Shown piece after piece: positions 58,418 through 64,000 of a DNA stretch of 64,000 bases. The stretch's first letter is position 1. Each line of letters opens with the position of its first letter. A program made the position numbers and the translations under genes. This stretch comes from Hemibagrus wyckioides. Its lineage: Eukaryota; Chordata; Actinopteri; Siluriformes; Bagridae. The notes beneath the pieces were generated by a model. The model ran no database searches. It was not told where the DNA came from and was given only the letters and a program-made list of their open reading frames with translations. The stretch spans positions 11,837,401 through 11,901,400 of the forward strand of contig NC_080716.1 of assembly GCF_019097595.1 (NCBI RefSeq), given 5' to 3'.

Positions 58418-60104
58418 GTAAGCTCTTCTGATTTTACAGTAAAAGTGATGTGAAATAAGTGAAGTGACAAAAACCTAACCAAAGGCTCATGATTACCTGA
58501 AAATCTCATCACTAAATAAAAACAGTATATTGATTCGGAATGGTTTATGTAATACTCAAGGACTGAACCTCTGTACAGTCTAACTACATAACATTATAAA
58601 CAATGGCTTTTTCTTGTTTTTGCATAAATTCCAAATACTTATGTCTCTTTTGCCTCCATTAAAAAAGCTTGAATTTCTTATCTGCGCTTAATCAGACACC
58701 TTGCAGTAACTTTCAAGACTTTTGTTTGCTTCACAGCTTGCTCTAAGGAAAACTCTAAGGCTTGATTAACCATTTTGCAAAGCAAAACCCCCCACTAATG
58801 AAAACAATCCATGATTGATTTGATATGTTTAATGTGGTTGACTTAATGCAAGTAAAATCTATTTTATGGGTTGAAGCCGAGGGCCATATTCAGGTTTGGC
58901 ATCTTAAATTAGCTCAGGTGTGACATTCAGAGTCAGTATATGCAGGTGCATTTCTGGGAGATCTGATTAGACAATTTAAATTACCTTTTAAAACCTCTGA
59001 GTTTTCCAGATTTCATTCACACACGCATCTCAGAACGGGGTTTTCCGTTGCGTCTAGTTTACTCACTCATGGCTAAGCAGATTGCATTTTTCTGTAATTG
59101 TTTAGTGACAATTACAGTATGACGTATTATAAAAGCAATATCTAATAATAACACCTGTCTAATAGTAGTTAAATATGTTGTGAATAAGATTTATTGTCAT
59201 TATCAGTACAGACAAATGATCCTAGTTGTGATTATTGCATGATTACTGCAGATTTCTTCATATAGCTTTGAGTTCCATAAACATCAAATGGCTGCAAGTC
59301 TTTAAATAGCGCTTGACAGAGCACATCCTATTTCTGCACAAGGAACTAGAAATAGCCTAATATTTGTACAGACAGTGACAGAAATGATAAAACTCATGCA
59401 GTAGTGAATATGCAAGCATTTCTGGGTAATTGTGCACTTCTTGAAAGAAAACATGCCCATTGTTGAACAGATAAGCTGACCAAGTAGCCTTTAAGTATAA
59501 TGTATATTTAGGTAGGTGGAGTTCCAAAATTTAATATACAAATCATGCATGTTATATAAAATTCAGTCTTTAAGATGAGTATTGATAAATAGGTGTATTT
59601 CCAGATTTTAATCTAAGAATCAGTATACTATTTAAAATCCAGTCCTCAAGATTATTATAGTCTCCATTTAAGCTGACACATTTTTAATAAGATTGTCCAA
59701 AATCATATTCAGAATGAAATATTGTAGCTAATAATTGTCAGAAAGTCGCACTGTACTTTCTAGCATTCCTCACTCGTCTACATTAAACAAAAAACATATA
59801 ATAGTATCATGTAAGTCACTAGTGATATCTGTGACACAAATAGTGAAGTGTATAAATATAATAACTAACTCACTACACATGCATAACTCCAGATATGGTC
59901 CTGAGTCATTTTCCTGTGAATAAAAATGTATGATTATGCTTCCAATAAACACCTACATAATTCAAACACTTCAGCAACTTCATGAAAGGGAGTTATTATT
60001 AACCCACAGTTCGGAAGGCCTAGATAGAAAATGTCACTGTAGATGGCAAATTCAGCCCCAAACTGTTTGTGCTCTCTTTTTCCTTCGCTGCTGTTGGATG
60101 ACAG
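58418..60104 (+). other. Intron 31
   Basis: AT-rich single-copy-looking sequence; no repeat family or coding signal recognised. Confidence 0.65.
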
Positions 60105-60203
60105 TAAGCTCCACCTCCCTACTGCCCCGCCCCCTCTGAATGAGGGCGAGAGTTTGGTTAGCCGCATCCTTCAGCTGGGGCCACCAGGGACCAAATTCCT
60201 GGG
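60105..60203 (+). CDS. ank2: ank2 exon 32, optional ZU5-N insert
   Basis: The exon has 99 nt, entering and leaving after codon base 2; acceptor GATGACAG, donor CTGGG|GTAGGA. The peptide is KLHLPTAPPPLNEGESLVSR, then ILQLGPPGTKFLG, essentially identical to the optional exon of mammalian ankyrin-2. It can be skipped without changing the frame. Its second half resembles the end of exon 31 (EGxxLxSRIxxxGPxGxxFLG), pointing to an old exon duplication. Confidence 0.95.
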
Positions 60204-61185
60204 GTAGGAGTGACACATATGAAACAATCCATGGATGCTGGTCCCATATCCCTTTTTTCTGTCCTTCTTTTATTAAAATGCTCTTCCCTCATTCACAAGT
60301 TAGTGGTGTGTTGATAGTAGACTGTGATAGTTTGTGGTTTTTTTGTAGATTTTTTTGAGTTCACATTGGTGTTTGTTCCATTTCATTTTTTTTCGCCTTG
60401 CATCATGATTTATGTCTAAAACTGTGGCAGAAAAGTGGGAGTTCATGCAAAGCATGGCCGGCTTTTTTAAACATGCATTGAAATGGTTTGTTTTGTTGCC
60501 ATAGATATAGAAACAGTAGATGCTGCATAGCCTCTGTTGCGGGCTACAGTAATACGCCAGCGCATCTGCCAAATTGCTAGCCATTACAAGTTAGGAGAGA
60601 TGCATGGCTACACTTATTTACATTATGTTCAGCTTAATGACGCAAAATATTTCTTGAATTAATTGTACCTTGTTCATGAATTGTTTGTGAATTAATAAAT
60701 TTGTAATGTAAACTCCCTCTGGCTTTAATTCCCACATATCTTGTTATATTTATATAACAAGCTTCATAATTCATGGCATTTTTCTGAAAATTCAGTATGA
60801 CTTAAATCATTGAGCTGTTTTGAAGGTGTGGCTCAGGCTAATGAGGCATCTGACATGTTTATATCTATGGTTATCGTCCTTGTAGTCATTATGTGTGACA
60901 ATACACATAACTACTCTCGATAGCATTAAAGTTGCACATTTGTTCACCTAGATTTATTTTGTTGTTGGACTGCCTTCAGATGGTTCTGTGTGCTTTTACG
61001 TCAGCACCAAAACATCTGGAATGAGTACTACATTTGGCTCCAGTTCTGACTGTATATGTGCTACATGTGTGTTATATCTTCAGTTTGACACGTGTGTAAC
61101 TTGTGTTTCAGTAATCAGTAACCATCCATTTACCTTTTTGAAGAGTGCATTTTTAATTTAAACCCATTTCCATGTAATTTTTCAG
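60204..61185 (+). other. Intron 32
   Basis: Nothing recognisable beyond AT-rich intron sequence. Confidence 0.65.
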
Positions 61186-61340
61186 ACCAGTGATTGTGGA
61201 GATTCCGCATTTTGCTGCTCTGAGAGGAAAGGAGAGAGAACTGGTGATCCTGCGCAGTGAGACAGGAGAAAGCTGGAAAGAACATCAGTGTGAATATACA
61301 GAGGAGGAGCTCAATCAAATCCTTAATGGCATGGATGAAG
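61186..61340 (+). CDS. ank2: ank2 exon 33, ZU5-N end
   Basis: The exon has 155 nt, entering after codon base 2 and leaving after base 1; acceptor TTTTTCAG, donor GAAG|GTAGGT. It starts [20 protein letters not shown], continues [16 protein letters not shown] and ends ILNGMDE. It finishes the first ZU5 fold and leads towards ZU5-C. Confidence 0.97.
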
Positions 61341-61699
61341 GTAGGTTTCTGACATACAAATCTGTTTCATGCCTCCTAACATCCAGGGGCAGAAAGAGTC
61401 ATCTAGATACCTTCTTCTGTAGGTATCATCTAGATGCCTTCTTGCACAAGTACTTATAAATAGAGCTGTCATACATACATCTCATGGTTTATTTCCTTTC
61501 TAGTGTTACTTCAGGTTTGCTCATTAGGGGTCTAAATCTAAATCCATATCTTGATTTCTGGTAAAGTTGATTTGTGATAATGTCAGCTGGCATCTCAAAG
61601 GACATAAACAGGTCCTCCATCACCAAACCTGAGTGAACATTCCAGTTCACCAAAAGCTATGACCATGAACTCTCCATAATCAGAAAAGATTATTAACAA

Positions 61700-62150
61700 A
61701 AGTCTTGACTACACAAATTGGTTAGCAAACAAAACTAAAACACTGAACTCTCAGAACACTAATTGGAAGACTACCCATCTCTGGAGCTTTGTATGGAAAG
61801 GTTTTATGTTATGGAATGTAGTCTTCATTGTTCTAGGTCATAATAAAGAGCCTGCACCTTTTGAGAAAAGCAAATGTTGCAGATCATAAAAGACCAAGTT
61901 TGCTAAGGTTCTGTGGTGCAAGACCATTCAGAGTATTGATGATAATTAGAAGGATTTTATAATCAGTAAAAAAATGTATAGGGCGCCACTGCAGTTTGGA
62001 TAAGATAGTGGTATGAGATTACTTCTTTTGGACATTTTAAGACCTAAATGGAGCATGTTTATGCCAACCTTTATATGAGCATAGATCCAACAAAAAGGCT
62101 TACGAAGGCCAAAACTAGTTACATTACATTATATTACATTTTTGTCATAA
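61700..62150. repeat. Possible dispersed fish repeat in intron 33
   Basis: GAAGGATTTTATAATCAGTA, GGCGCCACTGCAGTTTGGAT and AAATGGAGCATGTTTATGCC resemble a repeated element I know from teleosts. Boundaries and family are uncertain. Confidence 0.3.
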
Positions 62151-62852
62151 GTTAAATTAGGGGTCTTTCCCTAATGTCCATATTCACCCCATATCTTTAA
62201 AAACCGGTGTTCTCCCTCTTGATCTGAAGTAGCTTAATGGCACTTCTTCTGAGCCACCTAAAGGAATGTCTTTGAAAACTGCATATTTTCAAAAAAAATA
62301 GTGGGAGATGCTTTCAGTGCATTGGTTGGTGACCAAATTACTCCAGGGAATGTCTAAGACCATCTCCAGACCAGTTGTTCATCTGTCACTGATTAGAAAC
62401 ACAATCTTAACCAAAGATTTGACTACTGGGTTGTGGGCATCATCAACATGGTGTATAGTCTGGCTGGATGCCCAACCCATGACATGCTACTCAACAAGGA
62501 TTGCCTCCTTTTCATGCAGATTATATTGAGGAATGTTACTGCAGAAAGCCTTTAACTTGGTATTACTGTACTCTTTTCCAGGTTCTACAATGTTATATCT
62601 CCCGTCCCAGTGGCCTGAGTGTTGCAGTTATTGCCAAACAGCTTTTCAATTAGTCTAAAAAAGATAAAGATGACATTGCATACATTATCTGGGTTATTGT
62701 AGCTAACCTTGTCAGGAAGGACTAAGAAAAAATGCCATAAATTGCTCACTGTTTAGGGCTTACTTTTGGCTTTCATCTGACCTATAAACTATTTTCATTT
62801 AACATTTCATATCCCACAATAATTGTATGCCATTGTCCTCCATTATTATCAG

Positions 62853-63064
62853 ACCTGGACCCTCCCGAGGAGCTGGAGAAGAAGCGTATTTGCCGCATAA
62901 TTACCCGAGACTTCCCACAATACTTTGCGGTAGTCTCCAGGATCAAACAGGACAGTAATTTGATTGGTCCAGAAGGTGGGATTTTGAGCAGCACAGTGGT
63001 ACCACAGGTCCAGGCTGTCTTCCCAGAAGGGGCACTTACAAAACGTATTCGAGTTGGATTGCAG
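62853..63064 (+). CDS. ank2: ank2 exon 34, ZU5-C domain
   Basis: The exon has 212 nt, entering after codon base 1 and leaving in phase 0; acceptor TTATTATCAG, donor CAG|GTATTA. It encodes [40 protein letters not shown] and [20 protein letters not shown], ending KRIRVGLQ. The GPEGG turn is typical of ZU5 domains. Confidence 0.97.
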
Positions 63065-63250
63065 GTATTACAGTTCATTTTTACATTCCTTTTTAAATAG
63101 TATTATTTTTTTTACTTTCAGTATTTCAATAGTTATTTCTTTATTGATTTCCTGTTTGGAAACTGAAAGTACTCTTTCTATTCAGCTGTAATAACACTGT
63201 ATTTTACAACAAAAACCCTAGAAATTTGTTTTCTTCTTTCTGTTGATTAG

Positions 63251-63455
63251 ACTCAGCCTGTGAATGTAGACATGGTGAGAAAGATCTTGGGCAACAAAGC
63301 AACATTTAGTCCTATAGTCACCCTTGAGCCCCGTAGGCGGAAGTTCCATAAACCTATTACTATGACCATTCCTGTACCCAAGACTTCCACTGACCCTATA
63401 CATAACGGCTTTGGAGGAGATACACCAACACTCCGCTTGCTATGCAGTATCACAG
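63251..63455 (+). CDS. ank2: ank2 exon 35, ZU5-C end (last in window)
   Basis: The exon has 205 nt, entering in phase 0 and leaving after codon base 1; acceptor TTGATTAG, donor ACAG|GTGAGG. It encodes [20 protein letters not shown] and [20 protein letters not shown], ending LRLLCSIT. In other vertebrates the next exon continues GGTxPAQWED; I see no such exon before 64000. Confidence 0.96.
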
Positions 63456-63505
63456 GTGAGGGAGCAAAACTGTATAAACAAACAATATCTTATTCTATTC
63501 CACCT

Positions 63506-63680
63506 TTTTACATTTAAATTTATGCCATTTGGCAGACGCCTTTATCCAGAGAGACTTACATTACATCTCATTTTATACAACTGAGCAATTGAGGGTTGAG
63601 GGCTTTGCTCAGGGGCTCAGCAGTGGCAGCTTGATGGAGCTGGGATTCGTCTTAACCACTGAGCTACCACAACCCACATT
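63506..63680 (-). repeat. tRNA-derived SINE, reverse orientation
   Basis: The tail, CATTTGGCAGACGCCTTTAT and CCAGAGAGACTTAC, comes first. ACTGAGCAATTGAGGGTTGA, the middle, and GGATTCGTCTTAACCACTG with GAGCTACCAC, the tRNA-like head, follow. It is the same family as at 53903, inverted, in the last intron. Confidence 0.75.
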
Positions 63681-64000
63681 TCTCTAAGAAATTAATTATT
63701 AGTAAAAAGCATATTTATAGTACAGAGGTTGTGACACATGACCTCATGTGCATCTCCAATCAGGTGGATCCACCAGTATACAAAGAGTTTGTCTATTTCT
63801 TTAAATGTCTGATCATTGAGATTGTGTATGAATTCTGTATGTTAAATATGCTTTTGACTTCAATCAAGATTTGACAAAAATCAATTCAGATTCCCTGTGT
63901 CAACAATATATCCGTTATCCACAGCTAAACCTTGAACAGAACATGAAGGATAACAGATTCTAGGCTAAAAATAAGAGTACAACATAAAAAATGGTTCCAT

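Larger units (their letters stand above)
9308..63455 (+). other. ank2: ank2 gene span (ankyrin-B), 5' part to ZU5-C
   Basis: This is the extent of the ank2 coding exons in the window. Ankyrin-B links ion channels, transporters and adhesion molecules to the spectrin skeleton. Identity as ankyrin-2 rather than -1 or -3 rests on several diagnostic stretches: the microexon [27 protein letters not shown] in the repeat 10-11 exon, [14 protein letters not shown] in repeat 22, and KLHLPTAPPPLNEGE in the optional ZU5 exon. Every junction is GT-AG and every phase matches its neighbour. The gene is incomplete on the right. Teleosts often have two co-orthologues (ank2a, ank2b); I cannot tell which this is. 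Confidence 0.96.

Noticed and set aside
9308..63455. Assignment to ankyrin-3 because of the N-terminus
   Set aside because: The microexon MMVNRTTE, repeat 10-11 and 22 signatures, linker and KLHLPT exon are all of the ankyrin-2 type.

Overview
The window comes from a vertebrate nuclear genome, almost certainly a ray-finned fish. It holds one large, finely split gene on the + strand with GT-AG introns. The surroundings are AT-rich and full of microsatellites, Tc1 transposons, tRNA-derived SINEs and LINE relics. The repeat mix would suit an otophysan such as a catfish, but that is only an inference. I see no prokaryotic features.

The gene is ankyrin-2 (ankyrin-B, ank2). I placed exons by joining conserved protein blocks to in-phase splice sites. 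Exon 1 (9308-9433) starts MAHAAAHLKK. A candidate alternative first exon lies at 17337-17450. Exons 2-22 (28529-53222) encode the complete stack of 24 ankyrin repeats; most exons are exactly 99 or 198 nt and phase 0. The ank2-type 24-nt microexon MMVNRTTE (41657-41680) sits between repeats 6 and 7. Exons 23-30 (53309-57388) encode the variable linker, with several very short or optional exons (51, 45, 12 and 36 nt). Exons 31-35 (58193-63455) encode ZU5-N and most of ZU5-C. The gene runs off the right edge; the rest of ZU5-C, the UPA domain, any neuronal giant exon, the death domain and the C-terminus are not here. The exons joined give about 1,320 codons if every optional exon is used, without the alternative first exon.

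Region by region: 1-8.8 kb is 5' flank with a Tc1 deletion derivative, a minisatellite, many dinucleotide repeats and a possible conserved element (4.64-5.0 kb). 8.84-9.31 kb is the presumed promoter/5' UTR with a degenerate internal duplication. 9.4-28.5 kb is intron 1, with the alternative first exon, a near-complete Tc1 and several fish repeats. 28.6-38.4 kb holds introns 2-3, with a LINE relic, an 11-bp-based higher-order tandem array and a second copy of the DNA around that array. 38-53 kb is the ankyrin-repeat exon cluster. 53-64 kb is the linker and ZU5 region.

The protein is a membrane-skeleton adaptor: the repeats bind membrane proteins and ZU5-N binds beta-spectrin. I found no previously undescribed system. 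The most interesting material is the alternative first exon, the small-exon cassettes, possible RNA hairpins next to or between exons, and the tandem array. Statements about relatives rest on my knowledge of vertebrate ankyrins; no database was searched.
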